Of a stretch of 64,000 bases of DNA, positions 26,330-35,641 are shown one piece after another; position 1 is the first letter of the stretch, and each line of letters begins with the position of its first letter. Below the pieces are notes generated by a model, which worked only from the letters and a program-made list of their open reading frames with translations, was not told the origin of the DNA and did no database searches. Origin of the DNA: Paenibacillus sp. yr247 (GTDB lineage: Bacteria > Bacillota > Bacilli > Paenibacillales > NBRC-103111); NCBI RefSeq assembly GCF_900103825.1, contig NZ_FNIF01000006.1, forward strand, positions 149,479 to 213,478. The letters run 5' to 3'. A program made the position numbers and the translations under genes.

Positions 26330-28063
26330 GTGAAACCAATTGTGAAATCACCGTCAATCGAGCCTATTCATCGTTGGACTGCTATAACGAGATCACGACA
26401 TTTCGTCTACGTTTTGGTAGCTCCTTTATTTCTGGTGCTTTTGGCTTATGTGGTTTATCCCTTATTCCAGACCTTTGTTCAAAGTATACAGGTGGAAGAT
26501 CATTTCTCCTTGAAAAATTACGCTAGATTCTTTAGTTTGGAACACACATCCAACCTGGAAGCCCTGTGGACGAGTATTTATATATCTGTTCTAAGTGTAA
26601 TTACATGTGCAATCGTAGGTGTCACGATGGCTTTCTTGCTGGAACGCTATGAGTTTCCGGGACGTAAGGTGCTTACCGTTCTAGCTATGGTGCCCATGGC
26701 GCTTCCGCCTTTGGTTGGCGTGCTATCCTTTACCTTTCTGTATGGGGAGAGTGGAATTATTCCCCGGTCCTTAAAGCTGTTGTTAGATCTGGAACATGTT
26801 CCTTTTTCCCTAAAGGGTATTTGGGGCGTTCTCATGGTCCATACCTTCACGATGTACACTTATTTCTATATGACAGCTTCGTCAGCCATCAAAGGACTTG
26901 ACCCTTCGTTAGAGGAAGCCGCTGCAAGTCTTGGGGCTGGCCGGTTGTATGTCTGGCGGCGAGTTATTCTGCCGATGCTGACACCTGCTATGGTTGCTTC
27001 ATCCTTGCTCGTATTTATGGTCTCAATGGCATCTTATACCGCCCCGCTTATTTTTGGAATTGAGCGTACGATGACGATGCAAATTTACTTATCTAGAACG
27101 AATGGAAATTTAGACATGGCTGCTTCGCAATCGACTATTTTGTCGGTGGTCTCCATCGTGTTTTTGATGGTTATGCGCTGGTATCAAGCGTTGCGCAATT
27201 ATCAGAACTTGAGTAAAGGGATAAGTGTTCACCGAACTGAAGTGAAAAGCGCGTTAGGAAAATATGCTGCAATGGTTCTCTCTTTCCTTGGTGTTGTTAT
27301 TCTGCTTCTGCCTATTCTAGTTCTGGTGCTAATATCGTTCTCGACGGACGGAACCTGGACAACGCAGATTCTTCCTCCGGAATATACATTTAAGCACTAT
27401 GTGGAGTTGTTTACCGACAGTAAGACCTGGCGTCCAATTGCCAACAGCTTTAAAATGAGCTCAATCGCAACGGTTGGAAATATTATCTTTGGCGTGGCTG
27501 CCGCTTACGCCATGGTGAGGATGAAATTTAAAGGCAAATCACTGCTTGATGTGTTGATTATGCTCCCGTGGGCTTTGCCGGGAACGGTGGTAGGCGTGAA
27601 CTTGATCACGGCATTCAGTGAGCCCACAGTATTCACCTTTAACCAAGTATTAATAGGAAGTTTCTGGATGCTGCCGCTTGCCTATTTCGTTCGTCATTTG
27701 CCCTTAGTGTTTCGTTCCACGTCAGCCACTTTGATGCAAATGGATAACTCAGTGGAAGAAGCGGCTCGTAACTTGGGTGCTTCCTGGTGGTATAGCTTCC
27801 GCCGGATCGTGTTTCCGATGGCCTTAAGCGGAATACTAGCTGGGGCGTTGTTGGCCTTCGTTCAAGGCATTGGCGAATTTGTCGCCTCTATTCTCTTATT
27901 CACTAGGAAAACTACACCCATTTCGGTTGAAATATTTCAACGAATGTATTCCTTTGAGTTTGGCACAGCCTGTGCATATGGCGTATTGCAAATTACCCTC
28001 ATCATCATTGTTCTCTTCATCTCCAGAAAAATCACGGGTGATAAAGCTGGTACAGCATTGTAA
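26330..28063 (+). CDS. Fused double permease of FbpB/ThiP type
   Basis: A 577-residue permease made of two tandem permease domains with about twelve membrane helices. Two EAA loops are seen: DPSLEEAAASLGAGRLYVW near residue 190 and NSVEEAARNLGASWWYSF near 475. This two-in-one arrangement is characteristic of iron- and thiamine-type importers. Translation starts at GTG 26330 after GTGGGAGGA. It completes the importer encoded at 24059-28063. A 156-base gap then separates it from the exported deacetylase. Confidence 0.93.
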   Translation: MKPIVKSPSIEPIHRWTAITRSRHFVYVLVAPLFLVLLAYVVYPLFQTFVQSIQVEDHFSLKNYARFFSLEHTSNLEALWTSIYISVLSVITCAIVGVTMAFLLERYEFPGRKVLTVLAMVPMALPPLVGVLSFTFLYGESGIIPRSLKLLLDLEHVPFSLKGIWGVLMVHTFTMYTYFYMTASSAIKGLDPSLEEAAASLGAGRLYVWRRVILPMLTPAMVASSLLVFMVSMASYTAPLIFGIERTMTMQIYLSRTNGNLDMAASQSTILSVVSIVFLMVMRWYQALRNYQNLSKGISVHRTEVKSALGKYAAMVLSFLGVVILLLPILVLVLISFSTDGTWTTQILPPEYTFKHYVELFTDSKTWRPIANSFKMSSIATVGNIIFGVAAAYAMVRMKFKGKSLLDVLIMLPWALPGTVVGVNLITAFSEPTVFTFNQVLIGSFWMLPLAYFVRHLPLVFRSTSATLMQMDNSVEEAARNLGASWWYSFRRIVFPMALSGILAGALLAFVQGIGEFVASILLFTRKTTPISVEIFQRMYSFEFGTACAYGVLQITLIIIVLFISRKITGDKAGTAL

Positions 28064-28219
28064 AATGTTGGTCATATCGTGGGAACATCCTAAGAGTTTT
28101 CCTAGGCAGCTTGCTTTATAAGTAAAAGCTAAGGAGTTCACATCCACGTCATGATATAGAGCGGGAAATGGCCATTTCCTGCAGATGAATAACATTAGAT
28201 TGACTAGAGGAGGAGTTAG

Positions 28220-30763
28220 ATGGAAACAAGGATATCGACCCCAAAATGGTTTAAGGTTGCCCTGAGTGTGGCAATGACAGGAACTCTAGTATTTCCTTTG
28301 GTAGCAGCTCAGCCTGTCTATGCGGATCGAGGAATTGCTGATTTGTGGAAGTCGATCAAACCGCTAACAACTATTGCAAGCGCCATGAATACGGGGGCCC
28401 ACCCGGATGACGAACACAGTGCAACGCTGGCCTATCTTTCCTTAGGAAAAGGTGTCAATACCTTCAGCGTTATTGCTAATCGTGGGGAAGGCGGGCAAAA
28501 TGAAATAGGCAGCGAATTGGGGAACGCCTTAGGGATGATCAGAACTCGCGAATTGCAAGAAGCCTCGAAAGTTACCAATGTTACTTTAGGCATGCTGAGT
28601 GAAGAAATCAATGATGCAATTTTTGACTTCGGATTTTCCAAAAGTCCGGATGAAACATTGGCAAAGTGGGGTGATTCCGTAGTATACGAAAGATTAATTC
28701 GTAAAATACGTGAAATGCGTCCCGACGTCATCATTCCTGCATTCTTAAACGAGGAATCTACGCACGGGCATCATAGAGCCATCAACGTCATAACCGTTCG
28801 TGCGTTTAAGGACGCCGCCGATCCGACAATATTTCCGGAACATCTCAAAAAGGGTCTTCAGCCTTGGCAAGTAAAGAAGCTTTATCTGCCGGCTGACAAC
28901 AAAGATTACAACGTACTCGTTCCTACCGGCGATTACGATGAAATCTATGGGGCTTCTTACTTGCAGCTTGGGGAAGAATCCCGGTTTATGCATAAGAGCC
29001 AAGGTATGGGAAGGCTTTATGATGAAGGTCCCTCGGGAAGCTACTACAAGCTAGGAGCAACAGCGACTACTGCAAAATCAGCGGATAAAGAAAAGGATTT
29101 CTTTGATGGCATAGCTTATTCTTTCGAAGATTTGGCCAAAGAGGTCGAAACGAAGGGCAAGGATAACAAAGTTACCAAAGATTTAAGATCCCTTCAAAAA
29201 GATGCGGATGAAGTGATTGCAGCCTATCCTAATTTTGCTAAAGTGACACGTGAAGTGCATGAAATGAAAGCAGATCTGCAAGCAGCTTTGACGGATGTAA
29301 CTGCATCTGATTTGCAAGAAGTAACAAAAGAGGACCTCTTATATCGACTTCATGTCAAAGAGGAGCAGTTGAATAAAGCCAGTATGGAAGCTGCCTCTGT
29401 AGTTGCTAAAGTTAAGCCTGCTACTGGCGAATTAGTAGCGGGTCAGACTACGAAGGTGGTTGTTACTGCCTATAGCGGCGGTTCAGTTGAATTAAACAAA
29501 ATAAACATGAATCTGAATGTTCCTGAGGGCTGGACAGCGAAACCGACAGGTTCAGCAAGCTTTGATCAATTGAAGTACAATCAGACGGTTTCTACGACTT
29601 ATGAGGTGACCATACCTAAAAATGCTGCAGAGTTTAAGCCTTATGATGCTTCGATTCTAAGTGCAAATGTAACCTACGAAGCTTTTGGTACGTCAACCAA
29701 GCTTAAAGTAGTCCCACAAACTGCGGTTGCCATTCTTCCTGCGTATTCGATGTCTTTAAGTCCGAGCGCAACCGTATTGAATACACTGAAAAGCGATGAA
29801 CCCGTTCCGGTGAAGGTTACGGTTCGCAATTATACGCCGGGTGCATCTAAAGCGTCGATTTCATTGAATGTACCCGAAGGATGGTCGGTTGAACCAGCAG
29901 TAGAAGAGCTAAGCTTCGCATCTAAGGGCGAGACAAAGTCTGTGTCGTTCTCGGTAAAAGCTTCTTCGGAAGTAGCAGTAGGTAAATACACAGTATCGGC
30001 GGTCGCTAAGAACGGGGACATCGTAAGTACAGAAGGAGCTCAAGTTATTGAATATCCGCACATCGGAAAAACATACCTGATTCAACCTGCGGAGCTAAAA
30101 ATCCAGGCTTTCAATCTTTCTGTTCCTAAAAACCTGAAAGTGGGTTATGTATCCAGTGGATTTGACAACATTGATCAGTATTTACGTCAATTGGGCATAG
30201 ATGTTGTTAAGCTGGAAGCGAAGGATATCCAGTTTGGAGATTTATCACAATACAATACTATTGTTCTCGGTATACGCGCCTATGCGTTCCGTCCGGAGTT
30301 AATCCCAAGCAACCAAAGATTGCTCAGCTATGTTGAAAATGGCGGGAACCTTGTTGTTCAATATCATAAGCCGGAAGACAAGTGGACTCCGAATCTGGCT
30401 CCATTCCCTATCAAGATTGGAGAACCGCTGATTAAATGGCGTGTAACGGATGAAAGCTCCAAAGTTACCATGTTGGCGCCTGACAGTCCTATGTTCAATA
30501 CCCCTAACAAGATTACGGCTGAAGATTGGGATGGCTGGATTCAAGACCGTTCCGCGTACAATCCAGACCAATGGGGCAGCGAGTATACGGAGCTTATTTC
30601 TAACGGAGATCCAGGTGAAAAAGAATTTACAGGTACCTTCTTAACAGCACCTTATGGCAAAGGAATTTATACCTACAGTTCGCTGGTTTGGTATCGCGAA
30701 ATTCCAAATCTTGTGCCTGGTTCCATCCGGTTGTTCGTCAATATGATTAGTCAAAAGCAGTAA
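28220..30763 (+). CDS. Exported PIG-L deacetylase with NEW3-like domains
   Basis: An 847-residue secreted protein. A signal peptide probably cleaves after PVYA (about residue 35). A PIG-L/LmbE domain (about 50-330) has the zinc motif AHPDDE (60-65) and a distal His pair in THGHHRA. Next come a helical linker and two NEW3-type beta-sandwich repeats (about 395-500 and 505-625), both with the LNVPEGW core. The C-terminal ThuA-like amidotransferase-fold segment contains TIVLGIRAYAFRPEL and GGNLVVQYHKPED. It should remove acyl groups from N-acetylated sugars or glycoconjugates outside the cell. Its start ATG follows GAGGAGG. It is the first enzyme after the importer. Confidence 0.85.
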   Translation: METRISTPKWFKVALSVAMTGTLVFPLVAAQPVYADRGIADLWKSIKPLTTIASAMNTGAHPDDEHSATLAYLSLGKGVNTFSVIANRGEGGQNEIGSELGNALGMIRTRELQEASKVTNVTLGMLSEEINDAIFDFGFSKSPDETLAKWGDSVVYERLIRKIREMRPDVIIPAFLNEESTHGHHRAINVITVRAFKDAADPTIFPEHLKKGLQPWQVKKLYLPADNKDYNVLVPTGDYDEIYGASYLQLGEESRFMHKSQGMGRLYDEGPSGSYYKLGATATTAKSADKEKDFFDGIAYSFEDLAKEVETKGKDNKVTKDLRSLQKDADEVIAAYPNFAKVTREVHEMKADLQAALTDVTASDLQEVTKEDLLYRLHVKEEQLNKASMEAASVVAKVKPATGELVAGQTTKVVVTAYSGGSVELNKINMNLNVPEGWTAKPTGSASFDQLKYNQTVSTTYEVTIPKNAAEFKPYDASILSANVTYEAFGTSTKLKVVPQTAVAILPAYSMSLSPSATVLNTLKSDEPVPVKVTVRNYTPGASKASISLNVPEGWSVEPAVEELSFASKGETKSVSFSVKASSEVAVGKYTVSAVAKNGDIVSTEGAQVIEYPHIGKTYLIQPAELKIQAFNLSVPKNLKVGYVSSGFDNIDQYLRQLGIDVVKLEAKDIQFGDLSQYNTIVLGIRAYAFRPELIPSNQRLLSYVENGGNLVVQYHKPEDKWTPNLAPFPIKIGEPLIKWRVTDESSKVTMLAPDSPMFNTPNKITAEDWDGWIQDRSAYNPDQWGSEYTELISNGDPGEKEFTGTFLTAPYGKGIYTYSSLVWYREIPNLVPGSIRLFVNMISQKQ

Positions 30764-30774
30764 CCAAGTCATTG

Positions 30775-30795
30775 GAGGACCCTCTAAGGGTCCTC
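30775..30795 (+). terminator. Small hairpin between deacetylase and hydrolase genes
   Basis: GAGGACCC (30775-30782) and GGGTCCTC (30788-30795) form an 8-bp stem with a five-base loop, followed only by TAACTTTA. This looks like a weak terminator or a processing element, not a full stop of the transcript. Confidence 0.45.
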
Positions 30796-30825
30796 TAACT
30801 TTACCAAGATGGGGGATCAAGGGTC

Positions 30826-31608
30826 ATGAATATAATAAACGTTCACGGGCGAGATATCGATAGGTTTGTTGATGAGATTCAATTTGCGGTGGTTCCTTTA
30901 GGTTCTGTGGAATACCACGGCCCACACTCCCCATTGGGAACGGACATTATATTAGCAAATGGTTTTGCAGAACGGATTGATCCCGTACTCCGGCCTTTAG
31001 TATATCCTACGATTGCATACACGGCTTGTCCCGGAAAAACCAAAGACTATTCAGGTACGTTATCTGTCCGTCCATCTGTCTTTATTGACTATTTGTCAGA
31101 CATCGTAGAGGGGATTTGTCAGTTGGGTATACGGAATATCGTTTTGTTAAATGCCCATGATGCTAATATGGGTCCCTCCCGAACGGTTGCAGAGGCGGTT
31201 ACTGGCAAATATAGAGATGCAAGCTTTCTTTTAATCAACTGGTGGCAGATGGCAACGATTCAATTTTCGGAGCAAGTGGGTATTTTTCAAGGAACAACGG
31301 GGAGAGGGCACGGTGGTCCCTACGAAATGTCTGCCGTAAAAGTCTTTTGTCCGGAATTGGTTTCCGTACAGGAATCAGATTCGGAGTTAGATTCATGCCC
31401 TCCTTTATCTTCCTTGCCTTATGTATTGGTGGAAGGGACGCCGCAAAACTGGGATGGCTATACAGGGAGAATCCAGCAGACTTCTCTGGAGGCGGGTCAA
31501 TTCATTGTGGAAGAAGCTGTGAAAAATATGAATCTTTTAATAAAAAATTGGCTTGAAATGAGAAAAGGGAAAAACGGAGAGGATGATAGTCAGCATGGGA
31601 TATCGTGA
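30826..31608 (+). CDS. Creatininase-family amidohydrolase
   Basis: A 260-residue cytosolic metal-dependent hydrolase. The first metal motif is normal: GSVEYHGPHSPLGTD (Glu29, His31, His34, Asp40). Glu167 lies in GHGGPYEMS. The usual NGHGGN motif is changed to NAHDAN (109-114), keeping the His but altering the neighbouring glycines. The family cleaves cyclic or linear amides (creatinine, guanidine-derived lactams, mycofactocin peptide, formamidopyrimidines). In this operon an amide-bond substrate linked to a sugar is inferred. The gene overlaps the next by 26 bases. Confidence 0.85.
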   Translation: MNIINVHGRDIDRFVDEIQFAVVPLGSVEYHGPHSPLGTDIILANGFAERIDPVLRPLVYPTIAYTACPGKTKDYSGTLSVRPSVFIDYLSDIVEGICQLGIRNIVLLNAHDANMGPSRTVAEAVTGKYRDASFLLINWWQMATIQFSEQVGIFQGTTGRGHGGPYEMSAVKVFCPELVSVQESDSELDSCPPLSSLPYVLVEGTPQNWDGYTGRIQQTSLEAGQFIVEEAVKNMNLLIKNWLEMRKGKNGEDDSQHGIS

Positions 31609-33103
31609 AAATTTGATGAATACGGAAGGAACCTCCTTTCCTGGCAAAACCTATACAGAAGTTGTATTGGAGCCCGCATTCAATGAAGCGAAGGAACATT
31701 TATTAGGCCCTATGATGGCAATCAATAAGGCTCATTTAATCATGCTGGTGGAACAAGGCTTAATCACGGAAGAGGATGCCAAGCAAATAGCTAAAGCGAT
31801 CCTAGGGATAAATCTGGAGGAATTGCGCAGCTCCAGCTATACAGGACAATTTGAGGACCTATTTTTTCAAGTGGAGCACCAAATGCTGGAACTTGCAGGT
31901 GATGTTGCCGGCAATCTGCATCTGGCAAGAAGCCGAAATGACATGGGGATTTCTATCTATCGGATGGTACTGAGAGAGAAGCTTTTAACTACTCTTTCGT
32001 CTGCCCTTTATTTAAAGGAGCACCTGCTTTTGTTTGCAGAGGATCATGTGGAGACGTTGATGATTGGATATACCCATACGCAACAAGCACAGCCTACGAC
32101 AATGGCTCATTATATAATGGCAGTAGTAGACTCCTTAAATAGGGATATTCGACGTATGGTGGCGGCCTACAATAATTGTAATCGAAGCAGCATGGGCGCT
32201 GCGGCGCTGACGACATCGGGTTTTGCCGTTAGCCGTGAAAAAATGATGGAATTGTTGGCATTTGATGAGCTCATTGAGAACTCGTATGATGCGATAGGCG
32301 GAGCCGATTATCTGGGTGAAGTGGCTACGACGATTCAACTGGCTGCCATTAATTTAGGACGGGTTGTACAGGATTTTTTATTATGGTGTACGCAAGAATT
32401 TGCTGTATTAAAGGTAGCAGCCCCTTACGTTCAAATCAGCTCCATTATGCCTCAAAAAAGAAACCCTGTTTCATTAGAGCATATGCGTGCGTTATTATCT
32501 AGCTGCGTAGGAAATACTAACACTGTTTTGACGATGATTCATAATACACCATTTGGGGATATTGTAGATACCGAAGACGATATGCAGCCATACGCATGGA
32601 AAAGCATGGAAATTATGGATAAAATGTATCGTCTGTTAGCTGCGGTCATCGGAACGATGGAAGTAAACAAAGAAGCTCTCCTCGAGCGCACAAAGAAAAG
32701 CTTTGCAACTATCACGGAGCTTGCGGATACATTAGTAAGAACGGATGATTTATCTTTTAGAAAGGCACATCATATTGTCAGCGGGGTTGTTAAAAAGGCG
32801 ATATCCGAAGGACTGGCTGCCAATGAGATTACCTTGCCTTTAGTTAATGAAATTGCTCAGCAAGTTATTAACCGGGATGTAACTTTACAGGAGGATATGC
32901 TTCGTAAGGCACTGGATCCTGTTCATTTTGTTACCATTCGTTCTTTACCAGGGGGGCCGAGTTCTAAAGAAATGAAGCGAATGATTGAAGACCGGAATAA
33001 TCAGCGAGCGTCTCATCTTCAATGGCTGCAAAAAGCTTGTGAGAAGAATCAACATGCTCTTGCACAGCTAGATAAAGTGATTCTTGAGTGGGGCGATGTC
33101 TGA
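31583..33103 (+). CDS. Argininosuccinate-lyase-like enzyme
   Basis: A 506-residue member of the ASL/fumarase superfamily, which eliminates fumarate from C-N bonded succinyl compounds. HLARSRNDMG (113-122) matches the ASL substrate loop, except Met121 stands where argininosuccinate lyases normally have Gln. THTQQAQP (His165) and the signature SSIMPQKRNP (286-295) with catalytic Ser are present. No argG or other arginine genes are nearby, so arginine synthesis is unlikely. ATG 31583 directly abuts GGAGAGG; ATG 31595 has better spacing and may be the true start. It is coupled to both neighbours by overlap. Confidence 0.85.
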   Translation: MIVSMGYRENLMNTEGTSFPGKTYTEVVLEPAFNEAKEHLLGPMMAINKAHLIMLVEQGLITEEDAKQIAKAILGINLEELRSSSYTGQFEDLFFQVEHQMLELAGDVAGNLHLARSRNDMGISIYRMVLREKLLTTLSSALYLKEHLLLFAEDHVETLMIGYTHTQQAQPTTMAHYIMAVVDSLNRDIRRMVAAYNNCNRSSMGAAALTTSGFAVSREKMMELLAFDELIENSYDAIGGADYLGEVATTIQLAAINLGRVVQDFLLWCTQEFAVLKVAAPYVQISSIMPQKRNPVSLEHMRALLSSCVGNTNTVLTMIHNTPFGDIVDTEDDMQPYAWKSMEIMDKMYRLLAAVIGTMEVNKEALLERTKKSFATITELADTLVRTDDLSFRKAHHIVSGVVKKAISEGLAANEITLPLVNEIAQQVINRDVTLQEDMLRKALDPVHFVTIRSLPGGPSSKEMKRMIEDRNNQRASHLQWLQKACEKNQHALAQLDKVILEWGDV

Positions 33104-34083
33104 TGGAAACTCTTAAAATTCCTTTACTTGCAATTGACGGGGGAGGCACCAAATGCTTTGCTGTATTCGTAGATTTAGAGGGCAATATGCTAGGGCAAGG
33201 AAAAGGTGGTTCTTGTAACTATCAAGGAATCGGCAGGGACACAGCTGTAAGGGAATTAATTCATGGAATTCAAGAGGCGATTGTGGATTTAGGGCGAGGT
33301 TCTGAAGATTTCACGAAGTATTCGAACATTGAAATTGAGTGCGCCGTGTTTGGTCTTGCCGGATTGGATACAGCTTATGATCGGCAAATTATTATGGGTT
33401 TGGTGAACGAGGTTCTAGAGTACTTGCATATTCAAGTGCAGCATTTAGTTGTGGATAATGACGGATTTGCAGCATTATTAGGGGCAACTGCTGGAGAGCC
33501 CGGTATACTCGTCATTGCCGGAACTGGGTCTATCGTGTTCGGCATCAATGGGCAGGGGGAAACAGCGAGATCTGGTGGATGGGGACATCGGGTCGGTGAT
33601 GAGGGAAGCGGCTATTGGATAGGCAAGCAAGCGGTGATGGCTATTCTTAAGGCATATGACGGGAGAAGTGAAACCACAAGAATGGGGAAGTGGATATTTC
33701 CCCACTTGGGTATCAACAATGAGGAAGAATTATTCAATTGGATATATAGTTCTGATTATTCAGTGGGGAAATTAAGTGAACTCTCTCGTTTAGTGAGCTT
33801 GGCCGCACTGGAGGGAGATAACGTAGCAGAAACTATCCTTACTGCTGCCAGTAATGAATTATTTCTCTGTGTCCGTGCAGTAATAAAACAATTGAAGTTT
33901 GAAGATAAACCTTTTAAAATGATCTTACAGGGTGGTGTTTTGCAAAACGAAGACCTTGTTGGTAATACATTAGTCCAAAAACTCATCGAATTCACCCCGT
34001 TGGTTCAATTGGAAACAGCAAAGAAAGAACCTATTTACGGTGTCATGGCAATGGGAATATCCTATCTCAAATCGACAGTTTAG
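33103..34083 (+). CDS. BadF/BcrA-type ATPase, probable amino-sugar kinase
   Basis: A 326-residue ASKHA-fold ATPase of the BadF/BadG family that includes N-acetylglucosamine kinases. The phosphate loops are AIDGGGTKCFAVF at the N-terminus and VIAGTGSIVFGI near residue 138; GGWGHRVGDEGSGYWIGK is the hallmark of sugar-kinase members. Translation starts at ATG 33103, whose A is the last base of the lyase stop (TGATG), so the two are coupled. It would phosphorylate a sugar freed by the upstream enzymes, most plausibly a hexosamine derivative. Confidence 0.87.
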   Translation: METLKIPLLAIDGGGTKCFAVFVDLEGNMLGQGKGGSCNYQGIGRDTAVRELIHGIQEAIVDLGRGSEDFTKYSNIEIECAVFGLAGLDTAYDRQIIMGLVNEVLEYLHIQVQHLVVDNDGFAALLGATAGEPGILVIAGTGSIVFGINGQGETARSGGWGHRVGDEGSGYWIGKQAVMAILKAYDGRSETTRMGKWIFPHLGINNEEELFNWIYSSDYSVGKLSELSRLVSLAALEGDNVAETILTAASNELFLCVRAVIKQLKFEDKPFKMILQGGVLQNEDLVGNTLVQKLIEFTPLVQLETAKKEPIYGVMAMGISYLKSTV

Positions 34084-34121
34084 GCCTTCGGTAGATATTG
34101 AAGGAAAGGTGTTGAAGGTGA

Positions 34122-34865
34122 TTGAAGAAGAAAATATTATTCGTATTTGCCCATCCTGACGATGAATCATTTGCGGCGGGTGGAACCATAGCTAAGCTTC
34201 ATCACCTTGGACATGAGGTCTCTCTGGTTTGCGCTACATCGGGATGTAAGGGAAGATCTGGAGAGTTTCAATTTAACTCCCGAGAACAACTGATCATGCA
34301 TCGTGAAGAAGAATTACGAGAAGCTAGTTCAATTCTGAGAATTTCTAATTTAATTTTATACCGTTTTGCTGATGGGACTTTAATTGAACAGGACATTGAT
34401 TTGTTAGCGAATCAAATCAAAACGACGATTTTAGACCTAATGCCTGATGTGATCCTGACGTTCCCTCCAGATGGGGTAACTGGGCATCCTGATCATATTG
34501 CCATTTCACGGGCTACAGAAAAGGCTGTCATTTCCGCGGAAGATGAGTATCCTTCATCTCAACTTCCAACGTTCTTTTATACGTCCATTCCTCAATATTA
34601 CGACCATTGCCAGGACTCGGGGCCCAATAATAGGTGTCTCATCACAGGTAAAGTAGATATAAGCGGCTACCGAATCCAAAAGGGGCAGGCTTTACGAGCA
34701 CATAAGAGTCAGGTGTACTCTTTAAATCGGGCTTACCCTGGCGTCATGCACGCAGATTACACAGTAATCGGTAACTATGAATACTACACATTGGTCCGTG
34801 CCAATGGGCAAGCTATACAGCCGACAACAGCTCTTAATGAACTACCGACAATAGATTTAGTATAA
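34122..34865 (+). CDS. Cytosolic PIG-L family deacetylase
   Basis: A 247-residue zinc-dependent N-deacetylase of the LmbE/BshB group, without a signal peptide. The zinc motif AHPDDESF starts at residue 10 and the distal ligand lies in GHPDHIA near 125. Relatives deacetylate N-acetylglucosaminyl compounds such as GlcNAc-malate or GlcNAc-inositol. The start is TTG 34122 after GAAGGTGA. It is the second PIG-L protein of the operon; the first (28220) is exported, so deacetylation may occur on both sides of the membrane. A role in bacillithiol synthesis is possible, but bshA and bshC are not here. Confidence 0.85.
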   Translation: MKKKILFVFAHPDDESFAAGGTIAKLHHLGHEVSLVCATSGCKGRSGEFQFNSREQLIMHREEELREASSILRISNLILYRFADGTLIEQDIDLLANQIKTTILDLMPDVILTFPPDGVTGHPDHIAISRATEKAVISAEDEYPSSQLPTFFYTSIPQYYDHCQDSGPNNRCLITGKVDISGYRIQKGQALRAHKSQVYSLNRAYPGVMHADYTVIGNYEYYTLVRANGQAIQPTTALNELPTIDLV

Positions 34866-35098
34866 AGGTTCTAGCATCTATAATAATATAAGGATAATCC
34901 TCTTTTTGAACTTACCCCAGTCAATTAGAAAATATTAGAATAAACCCATTAAAGAAGCCTGAGTCAAGTGTTCGACTGGATTTAGGTTGTTAGTTTTGCA
35001 TAATATCAAACGTGGGAGTAGAACTTGTAAACTGCCTATTTCATCCTCAGATTGAAATGAATTATGTTTTTTTGTATGGGCGGAACTCCTTTTTCCTT

Positions 35099-35641
35099 TT
35101 ATTCGGTAGGAGAAGCATGTGTCCCTTTTCCCGAGATCAGCTTGCGGCATTTGTGGGATCCGCACTGGCAATGAAAACTTCTGAACAGTTTATCTTCTGT
35201 AGATTCGTAATCCATCGTAATAAAATCACCGGGCTTAATATCTTTAATTGCCCAAAATACTTGCTCTTCCATATCGACAGAGGTGTTGGGGTCACAGCAA
35301 TGTAATATTTTACCCATAAAGTAGGGGTCTTCAATATATACTCCCTGTTTTTGTTGTAAAGTATAGAGGGTTTGATAATCCAGTAAGGTACCTTGAAAAC
35401 GGAAAATGAGTTCTCCTTTGCGAAAAAACGTTTTTGCAATCACGCCTTCGCCATACTTTGGATTATAGTTGATAGCAAATATATCTTTGGTAGGTTCGTT
35501 CGGATGCTGGTCGAAATGGTCCGGGTAAAACCTGCCCTTATTCTCTGAAGATTGTTTGGCATTCAACGCGCTCAGGTAAGAAAAATTTATTAATGCTATC
35601 AGTGACTTGATCCTCTGAAAAATCTTTGCAGCTAAATACAT
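35099..35641 (-). CDS. SET-domain protein, putative lysine methyltransferase
   Basis: A 180-residue protein whose second half is a SET domain. GEGVIAKTFFRKGELI (about 64-79) begins it, HCCDPN (114-119) matches the AdoMet-binding NHxCxPN motif, and GDFITMDY (138-145) ends with the catalytic Tyr. A post-SET cysteine cluster CQCGSHKC (158-165) follows. It would methylate a protein lysine using AdoMet. ATG 35641 lies eight bases after GGGAGGG, giving a 104-base overlap with the preceding gene; a later non-ATG start cannot be excluded. Pairing with an AdoMet-decarboxylase homologue is notable. Confidence 0.8.
   Translation of the reverse strand: MYLAAKIFQRIKSLIALINFSYLSALNAKQSSENKGRFYPDHFDQHPNEPTKDIFAINYNPKYGEGVIAKTFFRKGELIFRFQGTLLDYQTLYTLQQKQGVYIEDPYFMGKILHCCDPNTSVDMEEQVFWAIKDIKPGDFITMDYESTEDKLFRSFHCQCGSHKCRKLISGKGTHASPTE

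Noticed and set aside
31583..33103. Calling the lyase argH
   Set aside because: No arginine genes are nearby, a key loop residue differs, and the gene is coupled to unrelated catabolic genes.
34122..34865. Assigning the PIG-L protein as BshB of bacillithiol synthesis
   Set aside because: Family resemblance is real but bshA/bshC are absent and the operon context is catabolic.
35012..35305. Plus-strand frame of 97 codons opposite the SET gene
   Set aside because: The minus-strand frame carries complete SET motifs; the plus frame has no family features.
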